Assembly (NCBI GenBank): GCA_016858145.1
Contig: JAEHOE010000047.1
Coordinates: 62,001-126,000 of the forward strand
Direction: 5' to 3'
Length of the DNA stretch: 64,000 bases
Source of the DNA: Edaphochlamys debaryana
Lineage: Eukaryota; Chlorophyta; Chlorophyceae; Chlamydomonadales
The notes under the pieces were generated by a model. That model had not been told where the DNA came from and made no database searches. It saw only the letters and a program-made list of their open reading frames with translations. This document shows, one piece after another, positions 11,869-23,900 of this stretch. Every line of letters starts with the position of its first letter. The stretch's first letter is position 1. A program made the translations under genes and the position numbers.

Positions 11869-14800
11869 TTAGGAAGAGCCGAAGACGTACAAAAGTGCTG
11901 CCGCCAGCGCGCTCCAGAGCAGCAGCACGAATGAGGGCGATGCAGTGGAGGCAGCGCCAGGGTTGCTGCCGTCGGTTCCAATGGGGGCTGTAGAGATGTC
12001 ACCCGGAATGAGTACCGCATCAATAAACATGACCGTGGCCCTGCAAGGACGGGAATACACGTCTCGTCAGGCCCGGCGAAGGTGAGCTCAGCACAAACAG
12101 CAGGCCACGACGGGCTAGGGCTGGGCACACCGGTACTGGCGTGCCGTAAACACACAGGCGGAGGCCCTCTGGTCACACCAGGCCGCATAGATGCACGCAG
12201 GGGCTACTGCGCAAGAAGGAAGCTCGTACTCACAGCTCCGTGTCAAGAATCATCTCCTTGTACAGCACGGTGGCATTGCCCTTGCCGCCGTTGATGGCGA
12301 CAAACATGGTCACGGCATCGTTTGGCTTGAAAACGCTCAGGGTGTTGGCGCCGCTGCGCATGGGGGCAACAGGAAACTGGGTTGAGCTCTTTGCACCACT
12401 TGACCGAACAGCCCGTTGAGCTGCATCCCGACACTGTGGGGACATGTGCACCCGTAGCCCCTATAACCTCACATCCCTGCCCTGCTCCTCACATCTTGGT
12501 GGCAAGCAGGGTGTTGTTGACCAGGGTGTCCACCTCAAGGGGAATCCCAACCGACGGAATGATGTGCAGCTGGGGAGGGGCGGAGAGCCCGGACGGCGGG
12601 GGATGAGGCGATCCTTCACACGTGTGAGAGCCCGCGGCCACCGCCTGCCCCTGTTCCCTCGCCTTGCTGCGAGGCCAAGCGAGGCCAAGCGCGCTGCCCC
12701 TACCTCGAGGATCTTCTTGACACGGGTCTTGTTGGAGAGGAACACCTCCCAAGTCGTGTTCATTGAAGCGAGCAGGTTGTTCCAGGCAGCATCAGTCGGC
12801 ACCAGCAGGGTCCCGGAGAAGTTGGGGTCTGTTAGGGCCGACGAGTACGTCGTCTCGTTGTTGATTGCGCCCACGATGCGCGTCACGTCATTGCGAGCGG
12901 CCAAGGCAGCGCTCAGGCTGCCAAGCGGCGGGGGGAGGAGGACGCGGTTGACCCAGTGGATGGCGCTGCGGTACGTTGCCCTGCAGGGGAGGCAATCGAG
13001 GGAAGGGGACGACGTAAGGCCAAAGGCATATCCGGCACGCAATGCAATTGGGAACGAGGGTGTACTCACGCGTTGGTGAAGCCAGCTGGTGAGTCCAGGA
13101 GGGTGATGGTTGCGTTGTTGCTCGGGCCAATGGCGTAGTATGTCGTTCCCACCTTGGTGATGGTAATGTTCTGGCCCCTGTACGAATTCAGGGGCAACCG
13201 TCAGAGGAGGCCACCGAGCGCAGTCTTGTGCTGTTGTTCGTCCTTTCGGCGCCAATACACGCCACCAAGCCACTCACGTGAGAGTGCGGAGCGACAGACC
13301 CGATCCGGGGGCCGCGGAAAAGTTTGCAGAGGTGAAGGGCCCAGTCGCCAGGCTGGGGATGATGTGGTAATTGAGGGTAGCGCGGACCTTGGCAGGGAAA
13401 GCTGCAAGCTGACTGATGTCCGTGAAGTTGAGCCCAAACGTGGACAGATAGCCGGTGAACGCACTGCAGGAGGGAAGAGGGGCTACCTTGCGTCAGGGGA
13501 GAGGCCGACCATCAAGGAGGTGCAGCCAGCGTGGCGGTCAGGGCAGTCCACCCACACGTTGATGGGCGTGAACATGGTCCAGGCCGTCAATGGGTCGGTG
13601 AGCTTGGACACGAGCCTGACGCCCGAAATTTGTGCAGCAGTTGCCAGGCGGGTGAAGAAAGACTGCCTGATGATTGACTGAGGGGCACAATGAGGAGGGA
13701 GTGGAGAGTTGAGCATGGGTTGGGTGCTAGCCATACATCATCGCCAGGGCAGAGCATGTCATGCCCGCCGGCGCAAGTCAAGGCAGCCACCGCTTGCGTC
13801 GCTGTATCCACCCTCCCACCGCGCGCTCTTCAAGGCACCGAGTAGTAGGGCTTACCGAGTAGATGGTGGGGTAGAAGGGCACCAGCACGTTGTCGATGAT
13901 GTGAATGACGGAGTCGCCTGCCGCGATGTTCTGAGGAGTGTAACCAGGGGTGTGATTTAGAAGAGGGTACGGATGGAGAAAAGCGGCAGAGCCACCGGGC
14001 CGACACGGCCCTTGCCCTAGGTTTGCCCACAGCCATGCCAGGCGCCCGTTAAACTGCAGGGCACGTGCTTACCGCCGTTGTGACATTGGCGTCAGTGCCC
14101 AGAGACTCCACCCGAACAGCCGTGCCCGTCCGCTGTACGTTGACTGTAAGTGTGGTGGTGCCGCTCGTGCTAAAGAGGGCGCGCGGGAGTACAGAGAGGT
14201 TAGCGCCTTCTTATGTGCCCGGTCCAGACCGCAGACCAAAGCTGAGCTTCCCGGTACCTACAGGCGGGTCGCCCGGCTGGTGAGGTTCGTAGAGAACTCC
14301 TCCGCGTCGGTCGCTCCCACAAGGACATGGTACAGCAGGATGGGGTACATGCTACCCGCATTTTGGACCAGGTCGTTCTGTGAAAGCTTGAGTGCGGCCA
14401 GCGCCGACAGGAAGGCCTGGGGGCAGGGGAACGGGAGGAGGTTATGGGTTGTGCTGCTTTCTGCGGAAGAGGGAAAACCGGGGGGAATGCCCTGCAGTGC
14501 GGGCCCTTCCGTGACTGCCGCCGACAATGCTTCATCGGACTGGCGTCCATCAGTCGTGTCACGTGGCGCTCATGGCCGACCTCGACCCAGATCGCGCAAC
14601 CCGCTGGTGCACGGACCTCCCCTCCCCTGGATTCGGGGCCGCCAGGTCACTCGTCGCCGGCGCTCCCAGGCTTCTCTTCCATACGATGATTGCATGGCCC
14701 TCCTGCCCCTTCGAAACCACTTCGCAAGGCCTTCCCCTACCCTCCAGTCACCCCTCCCCGCCCCCTCACCGCGTTCGAGGGGGCGAAGACCGTGAGGTTC

Positions 14801-15163
14801 TGCGTCTCAGAGACGTTAAAAAGATCGGCTGCCCCCGAGAGCTGAAGAGCGTTAGCGAACAGGACCAGATCGGGGTTGCTGCTGATGGTGGTGAGGATGG
14901 TGGCCGCACTTGGCCGGCATGCCAGGGCCAGTAGAACACCTGTACGCAGACAGGCAGGAATCAAGTGTATGCTGCTGGAGCTACATAACCTGGTGGTCAG
15001 CGAGCATACATTCGCTAGCCCGCGTCCCAGCAGCATCCCCGCGAGGCGTTGACCGAGCTTCTCCACCGAACCGCTTTTCAACCGGGAGTAGCTGCGTTGC
15101 CCTTCATCCTAGCTCACCGGCTACAAGCACGCCGCAAGAGCGAAGGACGCCTCTCCGCGCCAT
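11869..15163 (-). CDS. Secreted, probably GPI-anchored protein with three fasciclin (FAS1) domains
   Basis: Twelve exons join in phase: 15163-15118, 14939-14770, 14416-14262, 14169-14073, 13930-13856, 13677-13556, 13463-13278, 13177-13070, 12980-12704, 12569-12493, 12353-12234 and 12040-11869. The product is 534 residues. The start MARRGVLRSCG runs into VLLALACRPSA, a signal peptide split by the first intron. Three FAS1 repeats lie at about residues 25-175, 182-335 and 340-490. Each shows the H1-type T-V-F-A-P-S/T-N motif and the closing V-I-H-x-I-D-x-V-L-x-P motif (IHIIDNVLVP, VMFIDAVLIP). Many N-x-S/T sites suggest N-glycosylation. The C-terminus is Ser/Ala-rich followed by a hydrophobic tail (SFVLLLWSALAAALLYVF), as in GPI-anchored proteins. 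FAS1 proteins act in cell adhesion or extracellular matrix; algal-CAM of Volvox is a relative in kind. The exact ligand is unknown. Confidence 0.88.
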
Positions 15164-17067
15164 GTCGACGCCTCGTTCCCGAGGCTGGCCTTCGCCGCCC
15201 GTGTGCTTAGCTTCGATAGTATCAATGGAGACAGAGGTATGCTTTATAGCTAGGTGCGCCAGCTCGCCGAACAGAAGAAAGAGTGTGAGCAGGTGTATGC
15301 TCGAAGGTTGCAATAGTAGCGCCTGAGCAACGCTTAAGGGTAGAGCTGTATACTATACAGCAGTTGCTGTGAAGTAATGCGTTGCAGCAGCTCGCAGGCG
15401 GATGTTGTCGGCAGCTTCGGCCTGCATCGGGTCGTCACCGACAGCCAGGCTGGCTGGAGGCAGCCTACCAGTGCCTCGGAAAGACCACCGTTGTGATTAT
15501 AACAAGGAGCATGGAAGGTGTATGACGACGAGTTATGTGGTGCAACAACGACCCGGGGGCCATGGATGGGGGGTAATGCCGAAATGCCGCACGGATCGGC
15601 GCATAGCCCTTCCATGCGAAGGAGCCGCAGCCACATGGTCCACCCTTAACAGAGAGGCAGGTGAGAAGAAGCACACAGCTGATTGGGGTGAGGGGTATGG
15701 TAAGGAGAGGGAAAGCCAGGCCTCCAGCATCGAGCGACCCCACGTACAGCACGGATCCCGATAGATAGGCTACGGGTCGAGGAGTACGGGGACGGACGAC
15801 GGAGACGTGAGGTCTGCTGAGGCCGAGGACCGGAGGAGGAGGAGCACTGCCGGGTTAGGTTGTGCCAGAGTTGATCATGCAGGGCATCCCTGGGCACCCG
15901 CTCAGAACGCAGGGAACGCCTTGGGACGTTGCATGGGAGGGGGAGCCGGGTAGGGTCGGGTAGGCCAGCTGGCCACGGCTTCACCTTATCCCCATCAACC
16001 GTAGCTTCGCCCACAGACGCAATACAGACGCAATACGCAGTTCCCTAGCGATGCCACCACTCTGACACACGCTGCCTCTATCTTCTTTCGTCTCTCTGTC
16101 ATTCCTCAAGGGCCGCGACGCCAGGCCAAAGTCGCGTCTATCCTTCTACGCCCACATATGTCCGGCGCGCCTGGGCCCGCCTGGGCCTCTAGTACTGCAG
16201 CGCGCCGAGTGTGGGCCCACGTGGCCCAAGCTGGCGTGGGTGGCGGACCGCCGGGTACATGCTTGCGAGGCTGGGTAGCGGTAGGGTGGGCTGCATGGAG
16301 CCATCCAGTGGGGTTTGACGAGAATAACGTGGCAAGAAGCCGCATCATATTGGTGACGCAGCCGCGCACGAGACGGGCATGTCGACACCATGAGCTGCAA
16401 AGGGGATTCTCGAGAGCGCAGCCTCCAGTGCGCTGGCGGCGGTGGGGACACACGGTGAGGACAAGCGTGGCGAGCAGGGGGCGACGAGCGGCCGTCCGGC
16501 TCAGAACGACGGCAGTGCCTGAATTGCAGCAGAACTTACCGTCACTCACCCATACTTACCACGTAGCAGTGTCGGACTGGTGCCGAGCGGGGAAGGTGGA
16601 GGGTTGCCGCCATCACCCGAGCGCGCCCGCTGCATTCGTAATCGCCCCCACGCCCCATCCACGGAGCCGAACCTGACGGAAGCGGAGACGGGGACGGAGG
16701 TTCAGGCGGAGACGACGACGGAGGAGGGCGAGGACGGAGGAGGCGGAAGCGGAGGTGGAGACGGCGATGTCGGCGGCGGAGGCGGAGGCGGAGGCGGAGG
16801 CGGCGGGGGCGAAGGAGGGGGGCAAGGGAGGAGGAGGTGGGGGAGGAGGACGGAGAGGTGGCGGCGGGGGAGGAAGCCATCCGGTGGGAAGGGGAACTGG
16901 CAGACGCGAAAAGCAGGCCAGCAAAGTGCAGACCCAGGTTCCTTTCCGAACAATCCGGTGGGGCATGGTCTTGGCGCGCTCTGTGCTTCCACACGCATGA
17001 AGAACGACAAGGGAGCTAGTCTCATGCGATGGGTCTCTGCCTCCCTTGCTGCCCTCCCTCCCTGCAG
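15164..17067. other. Intergenic region upstream of the fasciclin gene
   Basis: This 1.9-kb stretch contains no convincing exon on either strand apart from the GGC/GGA-rich tract listed separately. A short palindrome, CTGTATA-C-TATACAG, sits at 15346-15360, about 190 bp upstream of the fasciclin start codon. It could be a TATA-like core-promoter element. Between 15700 and 16600 several frames are open but have poor codon bias. Confidence 0.4.
16680..16870 (+). repeat. GGC/GGA-rich simple-sequence tract
   Basis: The tract is nearly pure G/A/C on the plus strand, with a (GGAGGC)n core around 16775-16806 and then G-rich imperfect repeats. On the minus strand it reads as poly-Pro with some Ser, like a pherophorin hinge. 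No flanking exon supports a gene there. Confidence 0.7.
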
Positions 17068-17229
17068 GTCAAGGACCGCTGGGTGGAGGCCGACTTTGCC
17101 GATGCCACTTTGCCTGGCCCGCTCGGTAGCACCATTACCGTCAGCGCCCTGGCAGTCTACCCGCTCAACACCGGCACGGTGGACCCTGCCTTCGCCTCCA
17201 TGAGCCTCATGGTCGTGCCCAGCGGAGAG
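17068..17229 (+). CDS. Orphan coding-like exon, family not recognised
   Basis: The exon is bounded by a good acceptor (CCCTGCAG) and donor (GAG|GTGAGG). It encodes 54 residues beginning VKDRWVEADF and ending MSLMVVPSGE, and third positions are almost all G or C. Content such as RWVEADF and ITVSALAVYPLNTG looks like a beta-rich extracellular module, possibly discoidin-like, but I do not recognise the family. A possible next exon starts at 17405 after an AG. The phase-0 continuation there has weaker codon bias than the neighbouring frame, which is Cys-containing and open to 17949. No start exon is visible upstream. It may be a gene fragment or a gene whose other exons I could not see. Confidence 0.4.
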
Positions 17230-17975
17230 GTGAGGCCATGACAGCGCGGACGGGGCGGGGCGCTTGTGGGGTTCAGGCAAGCACGGACTTTGCAGCAGGG
17301 GAGGCGAACGCAAGCAAGGAGCGGCACGCACCCGGCTTGAAGCTGCCCCCGCGCCCGCATGCGCATACACGCTCCCCTCCCTAACATGGTCAGTGTCACT
17401 CCAGGCAAATGTGCTCCTCTCAATGATCACAAGCTGCGCGGAAGGATGGCCCGCGGAGGGGAGTACTGCAACGGCCTCCTGCCTGTGTCTCCCGGGGCTG
17501 TGCCCCTGTGCGGCAGCACGTGTGCCACTCAACTCCTGGTCAAGGGCGGCTGCCGTACTGATCTTGTGCCGAGAACATTACATCCGATACCCATGCATCG
17601 CAGGACCGGTCTCGCTCCACTGGACCCTCCCAACATTGCCATCAACCGCACGGCCACAGCCCCCCCTCGCGCTGCTCACCTACACCTCGACACGCTCCCG
17701 CGCCCACGCCAGAGCCCCGAGAACGGCTGGGGAACCGCCAACCGAGGCCCGTGCCTAATGCTATCTACCTCCAGCCCACGCACGCCGAGGTTCATGCGTA
17801 GTTTTTCCCCGAAGAGTCCGGCGCCCAAGAAGGGCCCAAGTTCCGAACTGCCTTGTGAGACCCGGGCAAGACCACACGCACAAGCCGGCTTTCAGCCGCG
17901 CCTTTGTCCCCTCGAGGCTTGCACGAACAGCCCCTCACACACAGCATAGCCGCCTGCACGAGGACTCTCAGCTAC
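17230..17975. other. Region between the orphan exon and the THO2 stop codon
   Basis: The plus strand carries an open frame to 17949, Cys-rich in its first half, that could be further exon(s) of the orphan gene. The same bases probably form the THO2 3' UTR on the minus strand, so the two transcripts would overlap tail to tail. Confidence 0.35.
17578..17582 (-). terminator. Possible TGTAA polyadenylation signal of THO2
   Basis: TTACA on the plus strand is TGTAA on the minus strand, the usual volvocine polyadenylation signal. It lies about 395 bases downstream of the THO2 stop codon, a normal 3' UTR length for these algae. A pentamer is weak evidence alone. Confidence 0.35.
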
Positions 17976-20900
17976 CTATCGCCCGCTACGTCGCCGGCCC
18001 TCGCCGGCGCCGTTCGACCGCGCCGCCGGCGGCGGCAGCCCGCCCGCGCCGCCGCCGCCCCGGCCGCCGCCCGCCGCGGTGGCGCTCGCCGCTGCGCCGC
18101 CGCCACCCCCGGCGGCCCGAGACGCGGGAACGGGGGGCAGCGCAAAGCCGCCGGCATCGTACTCGACCTCCCCGTCAGGGCCCCTGCGCCGGGGGAGGCG
18201 GATCGGGGTGGGAGGGCGAACGGAGACAGAAGCTGAATCTAAGGTTTTGGGCACAGTCTCCCTCGAGAGACCACGAAGGTGAGGGCTCGGGCAACGCACA
18301 AGGCGTCGGCGAAGCGGCCCGCCTCCTACAGCCGCGAGCACGCGCGCAGTCCCGCTGCCCAGGGCACCGACCCACCCCGCAAACCGTGCTCTGAAGACAA
18401 CCTGCGCGCACCCGCCCTCCAACCAGCCCGAGGCCGCCACCCACCTCCGTGCGCTGCCGGCGTCCGGGCTGTCGCCGCCCGCCTTGCCGCCACTCTCCAC
18501 GCGCCGCCGCTTGCCGCCCGCCTCGGCCCCGCCGTCCCGGTCGCCCCCGCGGCCGCCGTCCTCCTCCCGCCGGTCCACGCCGCGCTCCTGCGGGGGTGGG
18601 GTACAAGCAGGGGGCGGGAGTCAGAGGGGGGGCATAACTGAAGCCAAGTCAACGGATGGAGCTATGCACACCTCGGCTTCCGCTTGAGTTTGGGTCAGCA
18701 CACCCCTCGAAAGCGAGGATGAGCTGCACGCAGCGCGAGTGAAGGACGGTCGGGCCACCCCTGCTCGCTCCCGGCCGCTCGTCCCCACTTCCAAGCTCGT
18801 TACCCCCCCCTCACCCGCGACGCGCGGTCCCGCCGGTCGCCTCCGTCGGCGTCCCTGCCAGCGCCGCCGCCGCCCCCTCCGCGTTGGGACCGCTCCACAG
18901 ACGTGGAGCGCGGGTCGGCGCCGCGGCCGTCCCGGTCCCTCTCCTTGTCCCGATCGCCGCCCTTGTCCGCAGAGCCCTTGGGGACGGCGCCGCCGCCTCC
19001 GGCGCCCTTGTCATCGCCTGGCGTCTGCGCCTTGTCGGCGCGGGCCCGGTCCTTCTCCTCGCGCCGCCGCTCCTTGTCCTTATCGTCGCCCTTGTCCTTA
19101 TCCTTGTCCTTGCGGTCCTTGTCTTTCTCCTTGTCCTTGTCTTTCCGCTCCTTATCCCTGCAATCAGGGAACGGGAAGGAGGGAAGGCAGGTGATGCGAG
19201 GGCCGAGGCCGTTGAGTCGTTGGTAGTACACCACGGCCCCTTGCCGTCCCTGCTCAATGTTCCCCTCATCCCAGGGAACCCCCAGAACCCCCCTCCCACA
19301 CCACGCACTTGTCCTTCTCCTTGCTCCGCTTGTGCTCCTTGTGCTCCTTATCGCCCTTGCCGTCGCGGCCCTCGCGAGCGCGGCCGCTCGTCTCCGACGT
19401 CGCCTTGCCACCGTCGCCCTTGCCGCCGCCGCCGCCAGCGGTATCCGACCTGGCGTCGGCGCCGTTGGCGTCACCATCGTCGTCGCCGCGGTCGGCGCCC
19501 GTCGGCGCGGCGCCGCCGTCAGTTCGCTGCTTCTTGACGCCGCCGACAGACGTCGCGCCCTTGCCGTCCGCGCCGCCAGCGTCGGCCTTGCCGCCGCCGC
19601 CGTCAGCCTTGTCGCCGCCGTCGGTGCGCTGGCGTTTGCGCGCCGTTCCGGGCGCGGCGGCGCCGGCAGCTCCCTCCTTGTCCCCACCTTTCTCTTTGTC
19701 CTTGCCGCTGCCGCCGTCCGGCTCAGCCTTGGGGACGAAGGGCTTGGCAGCGACGTTGAGCGGCTTGGCCACCGCCGCCAGCGCCGCCGCCGCCACGCCG
19801 CCGGCAGCTCCCGTGCGGCCGCCGCCGCGGCCCGGCGACGCGCCCGCGGGGCCCGCGCCTGCAGTGAGGAGAGGGGTCGACATAACGGATTGGAGGTGGC
19901 GCTCGCACGCGATTAGCTGGGGGCGAGAACGTGTCAACCATCACTCCAGAATGCCACGTTAACGGGGTTGGAGACCGAGCTCGCAAGCGACGAGCTCGGG
20001 ATGGGACGTGGCTCAGAAGCAGCCCCAGACTGCCACGCCACCCAACGCCCACAACCGGGCCTCACCTCGGCCGCCCGCCACCAGCCGTGTACGGTGGTCC
20101 TGGCAGTTTGGTCCGCCGTACTCGAGCGCCGACAGCATGCGCCCCGGCTTCTCAGCCTCCCTGCAGGGGGGGATGAGAGTAGGGGACGGAGGGTGGGCGG
20201 CAGGGGACCCAGAAGAACAACACGGCAGCACGGCTAACAGTGCCTCTCCTCATGACGCGGGCTTACCCAACCCGCTAGATCGGCCCCCTAAATGCGGCCT
20301 TCTGAATCCCCGCCCCGCCGCCAACCCTGAACTCCTGTCCCCACCTGTCTATAGCCAAAGGGGCCAGAAGGGCCCTCGAACCTCCCTTCTACCCGACTCC
20401 CGGCCCCTGCCCCCCACCTGTTGAGCGCGATGAGGTAGCTCCGTGCCATGGTCTTGATGTCCTCGCGGGGGTCGCTCTTGGCCAGCTTCTCGACCAGCTG
20501 TCGGAACGTGATCAGCGCGGTCTGGGTGCCGGGCCACACCTTTGGGGGTGGGGGTGGGGTGGGGTGGGGTGGGGTGTGGGGTGGAGGGCGGAGGGCCCCG
20601 TGGGAGGGGGATTGGAGTCGGGTGCGGTTGCGACCTAGGCAAGGGGAAAAGCGCGCTAGAAGCTCGGAGGAAGTGTCGTACGAGGACTGCCCTTGCCGGG
20701 GGTGCAAGGGCGAGGCCATCGAGATGGGATGCTGGGGGGTGAGCGGGAGCAAGTCGCCTCGGCTGGATAGGGGAGCCAGCCTGACCATCCTATCGCGATG
20801 CCGGTAGTTAGGGAGGGGTTTGGCGGCTGCTCACCGTCACGATGCGCCCCATGACTGACAGGGCGTTGGCAATCTGCGTGTAGTCGCCCGACTCCAGGGA

Positions 20901-23900
20901 GGCGCGGAAGGTGGAGGAAGTCACGCCGTGCCACACCATCATCTTCTGCTTGAACAGCTGCAAGAGACGAGACGGGGTGGGGGGGAGGGTAAGTGAAGGG
21001 GACATCGATTACACATGGACCCGGCCCCGGCCCCCCCGCCCAAGCCCCTGGTCCCCACGTCCCGAGCGCCCCTTCCCCCAACCCAGCACCCCCACGTTGT
21101 GCGGCTGCTTAGCGACGGAGAGGGGCGGCGGGGACTTGCGCACACACTCCTCGATGAAGAGCTGTTGGGGGGAGGAGGGAGGGGCGGCACGGGTAGGCCG
21201 TTGGGCACACGGGCGAAACAGGCAGGCGAGAGCCCCACCCCCGGGAACGGATGCCTTCCCCCCTGCTGACAAACGGCCGTACGGGCAGGTACGGACCGGA
21301 ACGGAGGTCCCTGATGTGTGGAACCCTCACTGCACCCACTCAGCCCTGTCCTCTGCCCCTCCCTCCCTCCCACTACCCCTCTCCCTGTCCTCCCCCCATT
21401 CCCCCCAGCTTCCCGCACCTTCTCATCCCGGTGCCACGCCATCATGCCCCGCTGCACCTCCAGCAGGAAGGACCCCAGGTTGTGCGCCTCCACCTCGGTG
21501 CACGTGCGCAGCACGGGGACCACGCCGCGGAACACCTGGCGGTTGGGGGTTGGGTGGTTAGGGGGTTGACGGTTGGGGGTTGGCGGTTGGCGGGTTCGTT
21601 GAGGCGGGGGCAAGACGTCGGGGTGGAGGGGCGGGACATCGGGGTGGTCTTCCCTCGCTCTCCAATGCTCCGGCAACCCCCTCCCCTCCCCCCACCTGGT
21701 CCATGAAGAGCAGCAGGTTGAAGTGCTTGGCCTCGAGCTGGTGCAGCAGCATGGTCAGGCGGGCGCAGTAGAGCGCGTCGGAGGCGGAGAACAGGATGCG
21801 GGGGAGCAGCATCTCCTGGAGGGGTGTGTGGGGAGGAGGGTGAGGGTGAGGAGGGTGAGGAGGAAGGAGAGGAGGTGGGTGGGTGGGGATCGCACCACCC
21901 CTACCAGGGAGAAGAGGCACGCGCGTTGAGGACTGTGGAAGACCCTCCGCGCGAAGCCAGCGCCAGACCTCACCCGGCACACCCCAAGCCTTGGCCGCTC
22001 CTGCCCCTGTTCCTGCCCCTGTTCCTGGCCCCTGCCCCTGGCCCCTGCCCATGCAAGCCGGCGCACGGACCTGCACGACGGGGAACAACTGCGTAGTGCC
22101 CACACGCGGCTTGGCGCCAGCCGCCGCCGCCGCCGCCGCCGCGCCGCCGGGCGCGCCCGCCTTCGCCGTCGCGGCGCCGCCGGCCTCGCCGTCCGCCTGG
22201 CCGCCGTCGTCGTCCGCCGCCGCCCCGCCGCCGCTGACCGCTGCTGCTGCCGCGCCGCCGCCGGCCGCCCCCGCGGGCGCCGCGGGTGTGGGCGCCGGGC
22301 GGGGCAGGAAGAAGGCCATGCGCTGGAGGGACAGCCGCTGCCGCACCTGCAGGGGGCGAAGGAGGAGACGCGGGGACAAGGAGGGACTCAAGGCACGGCT
22401 GCGTGAGCGCCCGAAGCCTGAACACCCATGGGTTTAAGAGCGCAGGTTCCCGCCGTTCCTGCTCCCCCACCCACCCACCTCGTCCACGTGCTTCCTCCGC
22501 GCATCCAGCTCGGCGTTCAGACGAGCCAGCTTGTCCTGCGGGAACAAAGGGTGCAAGAGCGGTGCAAAGGGGTTTCGGCATGAGCCCCTTTAGAGAGTGT
22601 GCGTTCGCCAAGCGGCAGTGTGGCAGGGCCGTATGGCGTGATGAAGACACGTAGCGGCACCACGTGTTTGCAAAGGCGGAGAAAGAGATAGCACGCACCT
22701 GCAGCGACGCCTTCTCGGACTTGTACTGCTCGTACTGCAGCTGTATGTTGGACGAGACGTAGCCGGAGGAGCTGTTGAGGCTGGGGCGGATGTGGTTGTT
22801 GTAGTTGTTCTCAAGGACCTGCGTGGGTGGAGGCGGTCGGGGAATTCGTGGGATGCTGTGGATGTGGGAGATGGGTGCGCGATGCGGCTAGGTGGTGCCC
22901 CTGTAAAATCCGCTAAAACCCCATCTGCATATGGTGGTTAGTGTACATCCCCCTCCTGTCCCCCCTCCTGCCCCCACCTGCAGCAACTCCTTGACGACCG
23001 ACAGCTCCTTCTCATATCTTTGGGGGAAGGGGGGTGGGGCAGGGATAAGGGGGGGTTAGGCGTCGACAGGTCCCCGATCGGGCAGCTCGGCCAGCTGCAG
23101 CCCCAAACCATACACATCCTGGTCCATCTAAACCAGCACACCCCACCGTCCCAAGCAGCCTTAGCACATTCTTGTATCGCCCGCCCCCGCCCCCCCTCAC
23201 CGGCGCGTGGGCACGTATATGTCTGTCAGCTGCAGCCCCCAGAAGGTGGCGTAGAGCTCGGGGGTGACCAGCGCCCACAGCCCGGGCGAGGCCACGCAGT
23301 CCCGCAGGCAGCCCACCACCCCCGGCCAGGTCTTGCCGCCCAGGCGCAGCTCCTCGCGGGGCGCGGAGGCGGCCTCGGCACCCGCGCCTTGGGTGGGAGG
23401 GAGGGTGATGGGCAAGAGGGTGTGGGCAAGAGCAGTGTCTGCAGCTGAGCAGGATCACAGGGAGAGGGAAATGTAGAAGACGGGGAGAGAGGGGTATGTG
23501 AAGCTGAGGGGGATCAGTTTGATGAGGCCAGAGAAAAGTCCAATTGGAAGGTATGGGGTCGTCAAAGATTAACCGTGGTTGAGGCGCTGCTGTTTCGAGC
23601 ATTGGGCTGATGCACCCCTCCCAGGGCAACACGACCCCGCGCACCCGCCCCTCCCCTCCTCGAGAGCCCACCTGCCGGCGCGGTGGCCTCCTCCCCCTCC
23701 TCCAGCTCCCCCTCCTCCGCCGGCTGCGGCGCCGCCGCCTCCATCAGCCGTGACAGCACCGGCCGGAAGATGTGCCACACCACCTCCACGTCGATGCCGA
23801 AGTCGCGCCTGGCGGTTGGGCGGTTTAATAGTTGTGTGGTTGAGCGGTTGACGGTTGGTAAGCGGCCCGTGTGACCCCGCTCCCGGCGTAACCAGCCTCG

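Noticed and set aside
16702..16900. Minus-strand Pro-rich frame resembling a pherophorin hinge
   Set aside because: It is only the complement of a GGC/GGA microsatellite. No signal peptide or Cys-rich domain flanks it.
21540..21600. GGTTGGGGGTT runs as telomere-like repeats
   Set aside because: The unit does not match TTTTAGGG and the run lies within a THO2 intron.
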